Part shown: positions 9,467-20,107 of the stretch, one piece after another
How the letters are laid out: each line of letters begins with the position of its first letter
Numbering within the stretch: position 1 is the stretch's first letter
NCBI RefSeq assembly: GCF_003259525.1
Contig: NZ_QLLO01000005.1
Location: 1 to 64,000 of the forward strand
Direction of reading: 5' to 3'
Length of the DNA stretch: 64,000 bases
DNA from: Olleya aquimaris
Lineage (GTDB): Bacteria > Bacteroidota > Bacteroidia > Flavobacteriales > Flavobacteriaceae
Made by a program: the position numbers and the translations under genes
Notes under the pieces: model-generated
Seen by the model: only the letters and a program-made list of their open reading frames with translations
The model's database searches: none
Told to the model about the DNA's origin: nothing

Positions 9467-10819
9467 TTAAGCTACTGCTTTTCTGTTTTTACCGGTTTTC
9501 ATTAAGCCATCATAGTGTCTATTTAACAAGTAAGAGTTTACTTGTTGCATAGTATCAATTGCAACTCCAACCATGATTAATAAAGATGTACCTCCAAAAA
9601 ATAAAGCCCAACCAGATTGTACATTTAATAACTTAACAATAAACGCTGGGAACACAGCTATTAATGCAAGAAATATAGAACCAGGTAAGGTTATTTGAGA
9701 CATAATTTTGTCTAAATATTCTGAAGTTTCAGATCCAGGACGAATACCAGGAATAAATCCTCCGCTTCGTTTTAAATCGTCAGCCATTTTATTAGTTGGT
9801 ACTGTAATTGCTGTATAAAAATATGTGAATATGATGATTAATAGAGCAAATACTAAATTATACCAAAATCCGAAGATATCTGAAAAATTTGTTTGCATCC
9901 ATTGTCCAGCTCCTGTATCTTTTAAGAACGAAGAACCACCTATTAAACCAGGCACAAACATAATTGCTTGAGCAAATATAATTGGCATTACTCCTGAAGC
10001 ATTAAGCTTTAACGGAATATATTGTCTTGATCCAAATACATTTTTCTCGTAGCCACCAGTTGCTGATCGTCTAGCATATTGTACTGCTATTTTACGTACT
10101 GCCATTACAAGCAATACTGATAATAGTATAATTACAAACCAGATAACAATTTCAAATAAAATCATCATCACATTGTTTCCTGTTTCTAATCTAGATGCAG
10201 CATTCTGTAAGAAAGACTTAGGTAAAGTAGCAATAATACCAACCATAATTAATAATGATATACCATTACCAATTCCTTTATCTGTAATCTTTTCTCCTAA
10301 CCACATTGCAAAAATACATCCAGTTACTAATATTACGATAGATGAGAAATAAAACATTCCTCCTTGACCTAATAAAAATGCTGAATCTGGAATACCAAAC
10401 ATTGGGCCTAAACTAGCTAAATATCCTGGTGCTTGTACCAAACATATTGCAATAGTTAACCAACGTGTAATTTGCGTGATTTTTTTCTGACCACTTGCAC
10501 CTTCTTTTTGAAGTTTTTGCAAATAAGGAATAGCGATTCCCATTAACTGAACTACAATAGAAGCAGAAATGTATGGCATAATCCCAAGTGCAAATACAGA
10601 TGCGTTAGCAAATGCACCACCAGTAAAGGCATTTAAAATACCAAAAATACCACCTCCAGCTGCTTGATCTTGCAGACTTTCTAATTGGGAGGCATCAATA
10701 CCAGGTAATACTACTTGTGCTCCAAAACGATAAACTAATAACAGACCTAGTGTAACTATGATTCTGTTTCTTAGTTCTTCAATTTTCCAAACATTTTTTA
10801 ATGTCTCTATAAATTTCAT
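9467..10819 (-). CDS. secY: Preprotein translocase subunit SecY
   Basis: 450 residues with ten predicted membrane helices, forming the channel of the Sec translocon with SecE and SecG (not in the window). Recognisable parts are the N-terminal [20 protein letters not shown], the plug region after it, the cytoplasmic loop around [15 protein letters not shown] and the C-terminal loop [13 protein letters not shown], which contacts SecA and ribosomes. The gene follows rplO by 13 bases in the spc part of the operon, the standard position. Full length, no irregularity. Confidence 0.98.
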   Translation of the reverse strand: MKFIETLKNVWKIEELRNRIIVTLGLLLVYRFGAQVVLPGIDASQLESLQDQAAGGGIFGILNAFTGGAFANASVFALGIMPYISASIVVQLMGIAIPYLQKLQKEGASGQKKITQITRWLTIAICLVQAPGYLASLGPMFGIPDSAFLLGQGGMFYFSSIVILVTGCIFAMWLGEKITDKGIGNGISLLIMVGIIATLPKSFLQNAASRLETGNNVMMILFEIVIWFVIILLSVLLVMAVRKIAVQYARRSATGGYEKNVFGSRQYIPLKLNASGVMPIIFAQAIMFVPGLIGGSSFLKDTGAGQWMQTNFSDIFGFWYNLVFALLIIIFTYFYTAITVPTNKMADDLKRSGGFIPGIRPGSETSEYLDKIMSQITLPGSIFLALIAVFPAFIVKLLNVQSGWALFFGGTSLLIMVGVAIDTMQQVNSYLLNRHYDGLMKTGKNRKAVA

Positions 10820-10832
10820 GCGTCTAATTGTC

Positions 10833-11285
10833 TTATAAAGTTACAGCTTCTCCTCCTGCAGCTTCAATAGCAGCTTTTGCAGTAGCAGTAAATTTATGAG
10901 CTGTTACACTTAATTTTGATTTTAATTCACCTCTACCTAAAATTTTAACTAGTTCGTTTTTACCAACTAATCCTAAATTTACTAGGGTATCAAAATCTAA
11001 TGTGTCTTTTATTTTTTTATCGTCAACTAATTGTTGGATAACATCAAGATTTACACCTTGATATTCTTTACGATTTATATTAGTAAAGCCAAATTTAGGT
11101 ACTCTACGTTGAAGTGGCATTTGCCCTCCTTCAAAACCTACTTTTTTAGAATAACCAGATCTAGATTTAGCTCCTTTGTGACCACGTGTAGCAGTACCAC
11201 CTTTTCCAGAACCTTGTCCTCTACCTATTCTTTTACCTTGACTTTTAACTGAACCTTCTGCAGGTTTTAAATTACTTAAATCCAT
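10833..11285 (-). CDS. rplO: 50S ribosomal protein L15
   Basis: 150 residues. It has an extended glycine- and lysine-rich N-terminus (GRGQGSGKGGTATRGHKG, about 23-40) that threads into 23S rRNA. The globular C-terminal part includes GFTNINRKEYQGVNLD and ends AAIEAAGGEAVTL. It lies between rpmD and secY with 11- and 13-base gaps. Confidence 0.97.
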   Translation of the reverse strand: MDLSNLKPAEGSVKSQGKRIGRGQGSGKGGTATRGHKGAKSRSGYSKKVGFEGGQMPLQRRVPKFGFTNINRKEYQGVNLDVIQQLVDDKKIKDTLDFDTLVNLGLVGKNELVKILGRGELKSKLSVTAHKFTATAKAAIEAAGGEAVTL

Positions 11286-11296
11286 TTTCAGTATTG

Positions 11297-11479
11297 TTAT
11301 TTAGTTTCTTCTACAGAAACTAAGTGATTTACTTTTGCTATCATTCCTAAGATATTAGGAGTAGCCTCGTGTTCTATAGTTTGTCCAATCTTTTTAAGAC
11401 CAAGAGCTTCTAAAGTTCTCTTTTGTCTTTGTGTTCTGTTGATTGCACTTTTAACTTTTGTTACTTTTATCTTAGACAT
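11297..11479 (-). CDS. rpmD: 50S ribosomal protein L30
   Basis: 60 residues, the short bacterial form. KVTKVKSAINRTQRQKRTLE and GLKKIGQTIEHEATPNILGM are the L30 signature. It lies 11 bases from both rpsE and rplO. Confidence 0.96.
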   Translation of the reverse strand: MSKIKVTKVKSAINRTQRQKRTLEALGLKKIGQTIEHEATPNILGMIAKVNHLVSVEETK

Positions 11480-11490
11480 TTCTGTAATGA

Positions 11491-12015
11491 TTATCCGTTA
11501 AAAACTTTTTCTAAAGAGATTCCTCTTTGACGAGCAATCGTTTTAGGGTCTCTTAATTGTAATAAAGCATCAAAAGTTGCTTTTACCACGTTATGAGGGT
11601 TTGATGATCCTTGAGATTTTGATAATACATCATGTACACCTACTGCTTCTAAAACTGTTCTTACAGCTCCACCAGCAATAACTCCTGTACCAGGAGCTGC
11701 AGGAATGATGTTTACTCTTGCTCCACCAAATTTTCCTTTTTGTTCGTGTGGTAAAGTTCCTTTCATGATAGGAATACGTACTAAGTTTTTCTTAGCATCT
11801 TCTATTGCTTTTGCTATTGCACTAGCGACGTCTTTAGATTTTCCTAAACCATGACCTACAACACCTGCTTCGTCTCCAACCACTACGATTGCTGAGAAAC
11901 CAAATGCTCTACCTCCTTTTGTTACTTTAGTAACTCTTTGTACACCAACTAAACGATCTTTAAGATCTAATCCACTTGGTTTTACTAACTCTGCGCTTTT
12001 GTATTTTTGATACAT
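11491..12015 (-). CDS. rpsE: 30S ribosomal protein S5
   Basis: 174 residues. It contributes to decoding accuracy and to the mRNA entry site. The N-terminal double-stranded-RNA-binding-like domain holds [20 protein letters not shown], and the C-terminal part has [20 protein letters not shown]. It starts 6 bases after rplR. The usual residue pattern is present. Confidence 0.97.
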   Translation of the reverse strand: MYQKYKSAELVKPSGLDLKDRLVGVQRVTKVTKGGRAFGFSAIVVVGDEAGVVGHGLGKSKDVASAIAKAIEDAKKNLVRIPIMKGTLPHEQKGKFGGARVNIIPAAPGTGVIAGGAVRTVLEAVGVHDVLSKSQGSSNPHNVVKATFDALLQLRDPKTIARQRGISLEKVFNG

Positions 12016-12021
12016 AATTTC

Positions 12022-12375
12022 TTAGAATTTAAGTCCTCCTTCTCTAGCTCCTTCAGCTAATGATTTTACTCTACCATGATATAAATAACCACCTCTATCA
12101 AAAGCGATAGTTTCAACACCAGCTTTTAAAGCTTTTTCTGCGATAGACTTACCTACTAATGCAGCTACTTCTACTTTACTTCCTTTTGCTGAAATATCTT
12201 TATCTCTAGAAGATGCTGCAGCTAATGTTTTACCAGATACATCATCTACTATTTGAGCATAAATTTCTTTATTACTTCTAAAAACAGCTAATCTAGGTCT
12301 AGCTTCTGTACCAGAAACAACCTTACGGATTCTGCTTTTAATTCTTATTCGTCTTTCGTTTTTTGTTAACGCCAT
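12022..12375 (-). CDS. rplR: 50S ribosomal protein L18
   Basis: 117 residues. It binds 5S rRNA together with L5 and L25. The basic start [18 protein letters not shown] and the end [20 protein letters not shown] are diagnostic. It lies between rplF (10-base gap) and rpsE (6-base gap). Confidence 0.97.
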   Translation of the reverse strand: MALTKNERRIRIKSRIRKVVSGTEARPRLAVFRSNKEIYAQIVDDVSGKTLAAASSRDKDISAKGSKVEVAALVGKSIAEKALKAGVETIAFDRGGYLYHGRVKSLAEGAREGGLKF

Positions 12376-12385
12376 AACTAAATTA

Positions 12386-12928
12386 TTATGCTGATTTACC
12401 TGCTTTTCTTCTTAATACTTCTCCAACAAACTTGATACCTTTTCCTTTGTATGGTTCAGGTCTTCTGAAACCTCTAATTTTAGCAGCAACTTGTCCTACT
12501 AATTGTTTATCATGAGAGGTTAATTTAATTATTGGATTTTTTCCTTTATCAGAAACTGTTTCAACTTTAACTTCTGGTGCTAAACTAATAACTATATTAT
12601 GAGAAAAACCTAAAGCTAAATCAAGGACGTTACCTTGGTTAGATGCTCTGTATCCTACTCCAACTAATTCTAGTTCTTTAGTCCATCCTTTTGATACACC
12701 TTCAATCATGTTATATACTAATGAACGGTATAAACCGTGTTTAGCTTTTTGATCTTTAGTATCTGCTGAACGCGTTACTAATACATTTCCTTCTTCAACT
12801 TTTACTTCAACAGTATCAAAATCTTGAGTTAATTCTCCTAATTTTCCTTTTACCGTTATTGTATTATTGTCTACTGTTACAGTTACTCCTTCTGGAATGG
12901 CAACTGGATTATTTCCTATTCTTGACAT
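12386..12928 (-). CDS. rplF: 50S ribosomal protein L6
   Basis: 180 residues with two similar alpha/beta domains; it lies near the sarcin-ricin loop and factor-binding site. The start [19 protein letters not shown] and the C-terminal [20 protein letters not shown] are the family signatures. It follows rpsH by 18 bases. Confidence 0.97.
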   Translation of the reverse strand: MSRIGNNPVAIPEGVTVTVDNNTITVKGKLGELTQDFDTVEVKVEEGNVLVTRSADTKDQKAKHGLYRSLVYNMIEGVSKGWTKELELVGVGYRASNQGNVLDLALGFSHNIVISLAPEVKVETVSDKGKNPIIKLTSHDKQLVGQVAAKIRGFRRPEPYKGKGIKFVGEVLRRKAGKSA

Positions 12929-12946
12929 TTTCTTCTGGATTTTAGA

Positions 12947-13345
12947 TTAGTAAACGTAACATAAAACTTCACCACCAACATTGTCTCTTTGTGCTTGCTT
13001 ACCTGTCATTACTCCGTGAGAAGTAGATACGATAGCAATACCAAGACCGTTTAGAATACGTGGTAATTCTTTAGAACTAGAATATTTACGTAAACCTGGT
13101 TTACTTATTCTTTGTAATTTTCTAATTACTGGTTCTTTTGTCTCTTTGTTGTACTTAAGAGCTATTTTAATAGTTCCTTGTACTGTAGAGTCATCAAACT
13201 TATAACTTAAAATATATCCTTGATCGAATAAAATTTTAGTTATGTCCTTTTTTAAATTTGAAGCAGGTATTTCAACTACTCTGTGATTAGCACGCACTGC
13301 GTTTCTAATTCTAGTTAAATAATCTGCTATTGGATCTGTATACAT
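12947..13345 (-). CDS. rpsH: 30S ribosomal protein S8
   Basis: 132 residues. It is a primary 16S binder and, in E. coli, the repressor of the spc operon. [19 protein letters not shown] at the start and [20 protein letters not shown] at the end identify it. The 59-base gap to rpsN is long for this block and contains the small stem TTCGGA/TCCGAA (13370-13385). A regulatory role for that stem is possible but not shown. Confidence 0.97.
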   Translation of the reverse strand: MYTDPIADYLTRIRNAVRANHRVVEIPASNLKKDITKILFDQGYILSYKFDDSTVQGTIKIALKYNKETKEPVIRKLQRISKPGLRKYSSSKELPRILNGLGIAIVSTSHGVMTGKQAQRDNVGGEVLCYVY

Positions 13346-13404
13346 ATGTATTGATTTGCGGACTTGGTTTTCGGACTATTCCGAACCTTAGACCAATTAT
13401 AATT

Positions 13405-13674
13405 TTACCAACTTGCTTTTTTTACACCAGGTATTAAACCTTGGTTAGCCATTTCTCTGAACATTACACGAGAAATACCAAACGTACGCATGTAACCTTT
13501 TGGTCTACCTGTTAATTTACATCTATTGTGTTGACGTATTGGTGATGCGTTTTTTGGTAACTTTTGTAATGCTTCATAATCTCCAGCTTCTTTTAATGCT
13601 TTACGTTTTTCGGCATATTTAGCTACTGTTTTAGCTCTTTTTACCTCACGTGCTTTCATTGATTCTTTAGCCAT
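13405..13674 (-). CDS. rpsN: 30S ribosomal protein S14 (zinc-free type)
   Basis: 89 residues, the longer form that lacks the CxxC pairs; only one Cys is present, in [20 protein letters not shown]. It assembles late into the head of the small subunit. It starts 3 bases after the rplE stop and precedes rpsH. Confidence 0.97.
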   Translation of the reverse strand: MAKESMKAREVKRAKTVAKYAEKRKALKEAGDYEALQKLPKNASPIRQHNRCKLTGRPKGYMRTFGISRVMFREMANQGLIPGVKKASW

Positions 13675-13677
13675 AAC

Positions 13678-14229
13678 TTAGTTTTTTTGAAAAGGTAACC
13701 CTAATTCTGTTAATAATGATTTAGCCTCTTTATCTGTTGCTGCAGAAGTTACAAATGTAATATCCATACCATCAATTTTATTAACTTTGTCAATATTAAT
13801 TTCTGGAAATATAATTTGTTCAGTAACTCCTAAATTGTAGTTACCTCTTCCGTCAAAACCAGTAGCTCTAATTCCGTTAAAATCTCTTACACGTGGAAGT
13901 GCAGAAGTGATTAAACGATCTAAAAATTCGTACATTCTTTCTCCTCTTAACGTAACTTTTGCACCAATTGGCATCCCTTTACGTAATTTGAAAGAAGCTA
14001 CATCTTTTTTAGATATAGTAGCAACAGCTTTTTGTCCTGTAATGTTAGTTAACTCGTCTACTGCATAGTCAACTAATTTTTTATCAGCTACAGCAGCACC
14101 AACACCTCTAGATAATACTATCTTTTCTAATTTTGGTACTTGCATTACATTTTTGTAACCAAATTCTTCTGTAAGAGCAGCAATTACTTTGCTTTTATAC
14201 TCTTCTTTTAGTCTCGGTGAATATCCCAT
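13678..14229 (-). CDS. rplE: 50S ribosomal protein L5
   Basis: 183 residues. It binds 5S rRNA in the central protuberance and contacts P-site tRNA. Typical stretches are [40 protein letters not shown] and the C-terminal [20 protein letters not shown]. Two bases separate it from rplX upstream and three from rpsN downstream. Confidence 0.97.
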   Translation of the reverse strand: MGYSPRLKEEYKSKVIAALTEEFGYKNVMQVPKLEKIVLSRGVGAAVADKKLVDYAVDELTNITGQKAVATISKKDVASFKLRKGMPIGAKVTLRGERMYEFLDRLITSALPRVRDFNGIRATGFDGRGNYNLGVTEQIIFPEINIDKVNKIDGMDITFVTSAATDKEAKSLLTELGLPFQKN

Positions 14230-14231
14230 AA

Positions 14232-14543
14232 CTATATTACTTCATTAGATTTTTTAGAAAATCTGACTTTTTTATCACCTTCTACTCTGTAACCTACTCT
14301 TGTTGATTCTCCTTTAGAAGTTAACAATGATAAGTTTGAGATGTTTATAGGCGCCTCTTTTTCTACAATACCACCTTGAGGGTTTTGTGCACTTGGTTTA
14401 GTATGTTTCTTAACCATGTTCACACCTTCAACTATAGCTTTATTTTTGTCGGTAAATACTTGTTGTACTTTACCTTCAGAACCTTTATGGTCACCAGCTA
14501 TAACTTTTACGGTATCTCCTGTTTTTATTTTAAGCTTTGTCAT
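14232..14543 (-). CDS. rplX: 50S ribosomal protein L24
   Basis: 103 residues. It is an assembly initiator near the tunnel exit. The N-terminal KOW motif [20 protein letters not shown] (9-28) is clear, followed by [20 protein letters not shown]. It follows rplN by 11 bases. Confidence 0.97.
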   Translation of the reverse strand: MTKLKIKTGDTVKVIAGDHKGSEGKVQQVFTDKNKAIVEGVNMVKKHTKPSAQNPQGGIVEKEAPINISNLSLLTSKGESTRVGYRVEGDKKVRFSKKSNEVI

Positions 14544-14554
14544 TTTTTTATCAA

Positions 14555-14923
14555 TTAAAGCACTTCTGGTGCTAATGATACAATTTTCATGAATTGTTTA
14601 TCACGAAGTTCTCTAGCTACAGGTCCAAATACACGTGTTCCTCTCATTTCACCCGTTGGGTTTAATAGGACGCATGCGTTATCATCAAATCTTATGTAAG
14701 ATCCGTCTGGACGTCTAACTTCTTTTTTTGTACGTACAACAACTGCTGTTGATACCGCTCCTTTTTTAATGTTTCCATTAGGAGTTGCATCTTTTACAGT
14801 GACAACTATTTTATCACCTACAGAAGCGTATCTTCTTTTAGTACCACCTAGAACACGTATTGTTAATACTTCTTTTGCTCCAGTGTTATCTGCTACTTTT
14901 AGTCTTGATTCTTGTTGTACCAT
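14555..14923 (-). CDS. rplN: 50S ribosomal protein L14
   Basis: 122 residues, the standard length. It forms an intersubunit bridge. [20 protein letters not shown] at the start and [20 protein letters not shown] near the end are the family signature. It lies 2 bases after rpsQ. Confidence 0.98.
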   Translation of the reverse strand: MVQQESRLKVADNTGAKEVLTIRVLGGTKRRYASVGDKIVVTVKDATPNGNIKKGAVSTAVVVRTKKEVRRPDGSYIRFDDNACVLLNPTGEMRGTRVFGPVARELRDKQFMKIVSLAPEVL

Positions 14924-14925
14924 AA

Positions 14926-15183
14926 TTACTTCGCTCTTTCAATTATTTCAACTAATCTCCAACATTTAGATTTACTTAAAGGTCTTGTTTCCATGATCTT
15001 TACAGTATCTCCAATATTACAATCGTTTGTTTCGTCGTGTGCAACGTATTTTTTAGTTTTTAACACGAACTTTCCGTACATAGGGTGTTTTACTTTTTTA
15101 ACTTCAGATACCACAATTGATTTCTGCATCTTGTTACTAGTAACAATCCCTATACGCTCTTTTCTTAAGTTTCTTTTTTCCAT
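14926..15183 (-). CDS. rpsQ: 30S ribosomal protein S17
   Basis: 85 residues, a single OB-fold protein that binds the 5' domain of 16S r[23 protein letters not shown] and [20 protein letters not shown] are diagnostic. It lies between rpmC (13-base gap) and rplN (2-base gap). Confidence 0.97.
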   Translation of the reverse strand: MEKRNLRKERIGIVTSNKMQKSIVVSEVKKVKHPMYGKFVLKTKKYVAHDETNDCNIGDTVKIMETRPLSKSKCWRLVEIIERAK

Positions 15184-15196
15184 CTTGTAAGCAGAA

Positions 15197-15388
15197 TTAT
15201 TTTAAATCTCTTTTAGTTAATTCTGTTGCAATTCTTGCAACTGTACGTCTTACTTGACGTAATTGAATTGGATTCTCTAAAGGAGAAACTGCATGAGCCA
15301 TTTTTAAATCTAAATAACTCTTCTTTGTATCACTAAGTTTCTCTTGTAACTCAGCTACAGATAATTCTTTAATTTCTGATTGTTTCAT
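15197..15388 (-). CDS. rpmC: 50S ribosomal protein L29
   Basis: 63 residues, an alpha-helical hairpin at the tunnel exit where trigger factor and SRP dock. [20 protein letters not shown] and the C-terminal [17 protein letters not shown] are typical. It follows rplP by 13 bases. Confidence 0.96.
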   Translation of the reverse strand: MKQSEIKELSVAELQEKLSDTKKSYLDLKMAHAVSPLENPIQLRQVRRTVARIATELTKRDLK

Positions 15389-15401
15389 AATATCAAATAA
15401 A

Positions 15402-15821
15402 TTATGCTTGGTAATCTCTAGCGATTACAAACTTAGTTTTTACTGGTAATTTTTGAGCTGCAAGTCTTAATGCTTCTTTAGCTATATCTAAAGGCACTCC
15501 TCCAACTTCAAAAAGGATTCTTCCTGGCTTAACAACTGCTGCCCAATATTCTACTGCTCCTTTTCCTTTACCCATACGTACTTCAAGAGGTTTTTTAGTG
15601 ATTGGCTTATCTGGAAATATTTTAATCCAAAGTTGACCTTCTCTTTTCATGTAACGTGTAGCTGCAATACGAGCTGCTTCTATTTGACGCGATGTTAAAA
15701 AGTTAGAATCTAATGATTTTATTCCAAAAGTTCCGTTTGAAAGTTGGTGACCTCTACCAGAGTTCCCTTTCATACGACCCTTCTGCATTTTTCTAAATTT
15801 TGTTCTTTTAGGCTGTAACAT
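15402..15821 (-). CDS. rplP: 50S ribosomal protein L16
   Basis: 139 residues. It supports A-site tRNA placement next to the peptidyl transferase centre. [18 protein letters not shown] and [20 protein letters not shown] are the signatures. It follows rpsC by 20 bases. Confidence 0.97.
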   Translation of the reverse strand: MLQPKRTKFRKMQKGRMKGNSGRGHQLSNGTFGIKSLDSNFLTSRQIEAARIAATRYMKREGQLWIKIFPDKPITKKPLEVRMGKGKGAVEYWAAVVKPGRILFEVGGVPLDIAKEALRLAAQKLPVKTKFVIARDYQA

Positions 15822-15841
15822 TTTTTCTGTTCTTTAAAAAA

Positions 15842-16564
15842 TTACTTTCTACGACGAGATTGATTTTTATTATCTCTTCCGCCTCGTCCACCTTTTCCTT
15901 GCTTCTTAGCTAAGCCAACAAGAGGAGAAAGCTCTCTTTTACCATATACTTCACCTTTCATGATCCATACTTTTACTCCTAATCTACCATAGGTAGTATG
16001 AGCTTCAACTAAAGCATAATCAATATCGGCTCTAAAAGTTGATAAAGGAATACGTCCTTCTTTGTAGTGTTCTGAACGTGCCATTTCAGCTCCGTTTAAA
16101 CGACCACTAATTTGTACTTTTATTCCTTCAGCATTCATTCGCATAGTCGCAGCAATTGCCATTTTTATTGCACGTCTGTAAGAAATTCTGTTTTCAATTT
16201 GACGAGCAATACTTGATGCTACTAAAAATGCGTCTAGTTCAGGTCTTTTAATTTCAAAAATATTGATCTGAACTTCTTTCCCTGTAATTTTCTTAAGCTC
16301 TTCTTTTAACTTGTCTACCTCTTGACCACCTTTTCCGATAATAATACCAGGTCTAGCAGTAGTGATAGTAACGGTTACAAGTTTTAAAGTTCTCTCAATA
16401 ATTACACGAGATACACTAGCTTTAGATAAACGCGCGTGAACGTATTTTCTAATCTTATCGTCTTCGGCAAGTTTGTCACCATAATCGTTTCCTCCGTACC
16501 AGTTAGATTCCCATCCTCTGATAATTCCTAAGCGATTTCCGATTGGATTTGTCTTTTGTCCCAT
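15842..16564 (-). CDS. rpsC: 30S ribosomal protein S3
   Basis: 240 residues from [19 protein letters not shown] longer open frame starting 36 bases upstream exists but would overlap the end of rplV and does not match the family N-terminus, so the ATG at 16564 is chosen. It forms the mRNA entry channel with S4 and S5. The KH domain has [20 protein letters not shown], followed by the C-terminal S3 domain ([17 protein letters not shown]). The tail is rich in Gly, Lys and Arg. With this start it lies 7 bases after rplV. Confidence 0.97.
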   Translation of the reverse strand: MGQKTNPIGNRLGIIRGWESNWYGGNDYGDKLAEDDKIRKYVHARLSKASVSRVIIERTLKLVTVTITTARPGIIIGKGGQEVDKLKEELKKITGKEVQINIFEIKRPELDAFLVASSIARQIENRISYRRAIKMAIAATMRMNAEGIKVQISGRLNGAEMARSEHYKEGRIPLSTFRADIDYALVEAHTTYGRLGVKVWIMKGEVYGKRELSPLVGLAKKQGKGGRGGRDNKNQSRRRK

Positions 16565-16571
16565 ATCTATC

Positions 16572-16979
16572 TTAGCTTTGTGTGTTATTGTTAGCTCCAA
16601 CCACTATTGTTACGTGGTTTGAGCGTTTTCTTATTCTGTGTGCACGTCCTTGAGGAGCTGGGCGTAATCTTTTTAACATAGATCCACCATCTACTCTTAT
16701 CTCTTGAACAAATAATTCTGCCTCTTCTATACTTGCATCTTCATTTTTAGCCTGCCAGTTAGCAATCGCAGAAAGTAATAATTTTTCTAAACGATTTGAT
16801 GCTTCTTTTTGGCTAAACTTTAAAATATTAAGTGCTTTTTCTACGCGTTCACCTCTTACTAAATCGGCTACTAAACGCATTTTTCTTGGTGACGTAGGAC
16901 AGTTATTAAGTTTTGCAAAAGCGATTTGCTTTTTACCTTCCTTAATAGCGTCTGCCATTTGTTTTTTACGACTTCCCAT
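16572..16979 (-). CDS. rplV: 50S ribosomal protein L22
   Basis: 135 residues. Its long hairpin lines the exit tunnel, near the macrolide site. [20 protein letters not shown] and the C-terminal [20 protein letters not shown] identify it. The about 20-residue N-terminal extension ([20 protein letters not shown]) seems usual for Bacteroidota. It lies 3 bases after rpsS. Confidence 0.96.
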   Translation of the reverse strand: MGSRKKQMADAIKEGKKQIAFAKLNNCPTSPRKMRLVADLVRGERVEKALNILKFSQKEASNRLEKLLLSAIANWQAKNEDASIEEAELFVQEIRVDGGSMLKRLRPAPQGRAHRIRKRSNHVTIVVGANNNTQS

Positions 16980-16982
16980 AGC

Positions 16983-17261
16983 TTACTTTTTACCTTTATT
17001 TTTAGCACCTGCATGACCTCTAAAAGATCTTGTTGGTGAAAATTCTCCTAATTTATGCCCAACCATGTTTTCTGTAACATAAACTGGAACAAACTGACGA
17101 CCGTTATGTACTGCAATAGTTTGTCCAACAAAATCTGGAGTTATCATACTTGCTCTTGACCAAGTTTTGATAACAGTTTTTTTGTTAGCTTCTACATTAG
17201 CAGCTACTTTCTTCTCTAATTTATAGTGAACGTAAGGTCCTTTTTTTAATGATCTTGCCAT
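16983..17261 (-). CDS. rpsS: 30S ribosomal protein S19
   Basis: 92 residues. It pairs with S13 in the head of the subunit. [19 protein letters not shown] and [18 protein letters not shown] are the family signature. It lies between rplB (6-base gap) and rplV (3-base gap). Confidence 0.98.
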   Translation of the reverse strand: MARSLKKGPYVHYKLEKKVAANVEANKKTVIKTWSRASMITPDFVGQTIAVHNGRQFVPVYVTENMVGHKLGEFSPTRSFRGHAGAKNKGKK

Positions 17262-17267
17262 GTCTTA

Positions 17268-18092
17268 TTATTTCTTTCTACGTTCTACAATATATTTATT
17301 ACTTGCTTTAGTTTTAGAACGAGTTCTATATCCTTTAGCTGGTATACCGTTTCTAGAACGTGGATGTCCACCTGATGATTTTCCTTCACCACCTCCCATT
17401 GGGTGATCTACTGGATTCATTACAACTGGTCTTGTTCTTGGTCTTCTACCTAACCATCTACTACGTCCTGCTTTACCAGACACTAATAATTGGTGATCAG
17501 AGTTTGAAACCGCTCCAATAGTTGCCATACATGTTACTAGAATTAATCTAGTTTCTCCTGAAGGCAATTTAATTGTTGCAAATTTACCATCTCTTGCCAT
17601 TAACTGAGCAAATGCACCAGCACTACGAGCCATAACAGCTCCTTGTCCTGGACGCAACTCTACACAAGAGATAATTGTTCCTAAAGGAATGTTTGCTAAA
17701 GGCATTGCATTTCCTATTTCAGGAGTTGCACCTTCACCAGAAACAACAGTTTGTCCAACTTGTAAACCATTTTGAGCAATGATATAAGCTTTCTCACCAT
17801 CTTGATAATTCAATAATGCGATAAATGCTGTTCTGTTTGGATCGTATTGAATAGAAGCAACTTCTGCAGGAATACCTGTTTTAGTTCTTTTAAAATCGAT
17901 AATACGATATCTACGTTTGTGACCACCACCTTTATAGCGTGTTGTCATACGTCCTTGACTGTTTCTACCACCTGATCTTTTTATCGGAGCTAATAAGCTT
18001 TTTTCCGGCTTGTCAGTAGTAATGGCGTCAAACCCATTTACTACTCTAAATCGCTGACCTGGTGTGATTGGTTTTAATTTTCTTACTGACAT
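17268..18092 (-). CDS. rplB: 50S ribosomal protein L2
   Basis: 274 residues, full length. It is needed for subunit joining and peptide bond formation. The RNA-binding domain includes [20 protein letters not shown]. The conserved C-terminal loop [17 protein letters not shown], with the functionally important His, is present. It follows rplW by 10 bases. Confidence 0.98.
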   Translation of the reverse strand: MSVRKLKPITPGQRFRVVNGFDAITTDKPEKSLLAPIKRSGGRNSQGRMTTRYKGGGHKRRYRIIDFKRTKTGIPAEVASIQYDPNRTAFIALLNYQDGEKAYIIAQNGLQVGQTVVSGEGATPEIGNAMPLANIPLGTIISCVELRPGQGAVMARSAGAFAQLMARDGKFATIKLPSGETRLILVTCMATIGAVSNSDHQLLVSGKAGRSRWLGRRPRTRPVVMNPVDHPMGGGEGKSSGGHPRSRNGIPAKGYRTRSKTKASNKYIVERRKK

Positions 18093-18102
18093 TTGTCTTT
18101 AA

Positions 18103-18393
18103 TTACATGTTAGTGTATAAATCAATCATTTCACCTTCCGCCAGTTGTACAATTGCTTTTTTCATTGCATTTGTTTTACCATGCTGAATACCAGTTTTAG
18201 TAAACTTGGTACTTCTATCTGGACGGACATTTATAGTACGAACTTTTTCAACAGAAACTCCATAAGCAGATTCTACTGCTTTTTTGATTTCTACCTTGTT
18301 CGCCTTAGTGTTCACAAAGAAACTATAGCAGTTGTTTAACTCGCTATTTGCAGTTGCTTTTTCTGTGATTATAGGTTTAATTAAGATATTCAT
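18103..18393 (-). CDS. rplW: 50S ribosomal protein L23
   Basis: 96 residues. It is at the tunnel exit and is the docking site of trigger factor. Typical parts are ILIKPIITEKATANSE at the start, NKVEIKKAVESAYGVSVEKV and the conserved TINVRP stretch. It follows rplD by 7 bases. Confidence 0.96.
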   Translation of the reverse strand: MNILIKPIITEKATANSELNNCYSFFVNTKANKVEIKKAVESAYGVSVEKVRTINVRPDRSTKFTKTGIQHGKTNAMKKAIVQLAEGEMIDLYTNM

Positions 18394-18400
18394 TTTGTTT

Positions 18401-19030
18401 CTATTTACTTAAATTCGACTCAATTCCTTCTAAAGAACTCTCTAAAAGAACAACTTGATTTGCATTTAATATTTTGTAAGTACTTAATTCTGAGCTAGTT
18501 ATAACTTCAGAGCCTTTCAAATTACGTGACGACAAATATACATTATTATTTGAAGCTCCCAACACAAACAATGATTTTTTGTTTTGAAGGTCTAATGCAT
18601 TTAAAACTGCTGTGAAATTTTTAGTCTTTGGAGCATCAAAATTAAAGTCTTCTAAAACGATAATAGACTTTTCATTTGCTTTAATACTTAAAGCTGATCT
18701 ACGTGCTAAACGTTTTAAATTTTTATTAAGTTTGAATGAGTAATTTCTTGGTCTTGGTCCGAACATACGTCCACCACCTCTAAAAACTCCAGACTTGATA
18801 CTACCAGCTCTAGCTGTACCTGTACCTTTTTGTTTTTTAATCTTACGTGTACTTCCAGTAATCTCAGCTCTTTCCTTAGCTTTATGAGTACCTTGTCTTT
18901 GATTTGCTAAGTATTGCTTAACATCCAAATATACAGCGTGATTATTAGGTTCAATAGCAAAAACACCGTCAGAAAGGTCTGCCTTTCTACCTGTTTCTTT
19001 TCCGTTTATATCTAAAACTGCTACTTTCAT
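18401..19030 (-). CDS. rplD: 50S ribosomal protein L4
   Basis: 209 residues. It lines the exit tunnel and is the autogenous regulator of the S10 operon in E. coli. The tunnel loop [20 protein letters not shown] and [20 protein letters not shown] are diagnostic. Its ATG overlaps the rplC stop by one base (TAATG), implying translational coupling. Confidence 0.97.
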   Translation of the reverse strand: MKVAVLDINGKETGRKADLSDGVFAIEPNNHAVYLDVKQYLANQRQGTHKAKERAEITGSTRKIKKQKGTGTARAGSIKSGVFRGGGRMFGPRPRNYSFKLNKNLKRLARRSALSIKANEKSIIVLEDFNFDAPKTKNFTAVLNALDLQNKKSLFVLGASNNNVYLSSRNLKGSEVITSSELSTYKILNANQVVLLESSLEGIESNLSK

Positions 19031-19647
19031 TATTTTCTGATAATTACATAAGCGTTTTTATGCCCAGGTACACAACCTTTAACAACAAGTAAGTTCTTTT
19101 CTGGAACTACTTTTAAAACTCTTAAATTTTCAACTTTAACTGAATCTGTACCCATTCTTCCTGCCATTCTCATTCCTTTGAATACACGAGCTGGATAAGA
19201 TGCTGCTCCAATAGATCCTGGTGCTCTTAAACGGTTATGTTGTCCGTGAGTAGCTTGACCTACACCACCAAATCCATGACGTTTAACAACCCCTTGAAAT
19301 CCTTTTCCTTTTGATGTACCTGATACATCAACAAATTCACCTTCTGTGAAGTGCTCTACAGTAATTGCATCACCTAATTTGTACTCCTTATCAAAACCTT
19401 TAAATTCAACGATTTTGCGTTTTACAGAAGTCCCTGCTTTTTTAGCGTGACCTAGATCAGCTTTAGTAGCACTTTTTTCTGTCGCGTCATCGAAACCAAG
19501 TTGAACAGCATTATAACCGTCAACTTCTTCAGTTCTGACTTGGGTAACGATACATGGTCCAGCTTCGATTACTGTACAAGGAATGTTTTTCCCGTTTTCA
19601 TCAAAGATGCTGGTCATACCGATTTTTTTTCCAATTAACCCAGACAT
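19030..19647 (-). CDS. rplC: 50S ribosomal protein L3
   Basis: 205 residues. It binds near the 3' end of 23S rRNA and shapes the peptidyl transferase centre. [20 protein letters not shown], the central extension [20 protein letters not shown] and [20 protein letters not shown] mark the family. It is preceded by a 142-base spacer with strong secondary structure, unlike the other tight junctions here. Confidence 0.97.
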   Translation of the reverse strand: MSGLIGKKIGMTSIFDENGKNIPCTVIEAGPCIVTQVRTEEVDGYNAVQLGFDDATEKSATKADLGHAKKAGTSVKRKIVEFKGFDKEYKLGDAITVEHFTEGEFVDVSGTSKGKGFQGVVKRHGFGGVGQATHGQHNRLRAPGSIGAASYPARVFKGMRMAGRMGTDSVKVENLRVLKVVPEKNLLVVKGCVPGHKNAYVIIRK

Positions 19648-19789
19648 AATTATTATTTATTTATTGTTACTATTTATTAATATTCAAGGCTGAAAATACG
19701 TTTCAGCCTTGAATTGTATTTTTACCGTTTTTCCTTCGCCCGAAGCTTAGGACATGTTTCGTTTAATCTTTGCTAAACGATTGTTTTAC
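19648..19789 (-). promoter_or_regulatory. Structured spacer between rpsJ and rplC
   Basis: Minus-strand RNA from this gap can form a perfect 14-bp hairpin (19682-19695 with 19701-19714; arm ATTCAAGGCTGAAA), a tight CTTCG/CGAAG stem (about 19734-19745) and a CGTTTA/TAAACG stem (about 19760-19780). No T-run follows the 14-bp stem on the minus strand, so it is not a typical terminator. An attenuator or a ribosomal-protein-binding leader is more likely. This is inference from pairing only. Confidence 0.5.
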
Positions 19790-20095
19790 TTACACCTTAA
19801 TTTCTACTTCTACTCCACTTGGTAATTCAAGCTTCATTAAAGCGTCAATTGTTTTAGAAGATGAAGAGTAAATATCTAATAGTCTCTTATAAGAGCTTAA
19901 TTGAAATTGTTCTCTAGACTTCTTGTTTACGTGTGGTGAACGTAATACAGTGAAAATTTTCTTGTGTGTTGGTAATGGAATTGGTCCGGTCACCACAGCA
20001 CCTGTACTTTTAACTGTTTTTACAATCTTTTCAGCAGACTTGTCTACTAAGTTGTGATCGTAAGACTTTAATTTTATTCTGATTTTTTGACTCAT
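19790..20095 (-). CDS. rpsJ: 30S ribosomal protein S10
   Basis: 101 residues. It lies in the head of the small subunit and, as NusE, also takes part in antitermination. [20 protein letters not shown] and [20 protein letters not shown] are typical. It follows fusA by 12 bases; tuf, which often stands between them, is not present. Confidence 0.97.
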   Translation of the reverse strand: MSQKIRIKLKSYDHNLVDKSAEKIVKTVKSTGAVVTGPIPLPTHKKIFTVLRSPHVNKKSREQFQLSSYKRLLDIYSSSSKTIDALMKLELPSGVEVEIKV

Positions 20096-20107
20096 TTTAT
20101 TTAAGAT

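Noticed and set aside
16565-16600. Longer start of rpsC
   Set aside because: It would run into rplV and precede the standard MGQKTNP start; it is a chance extension.
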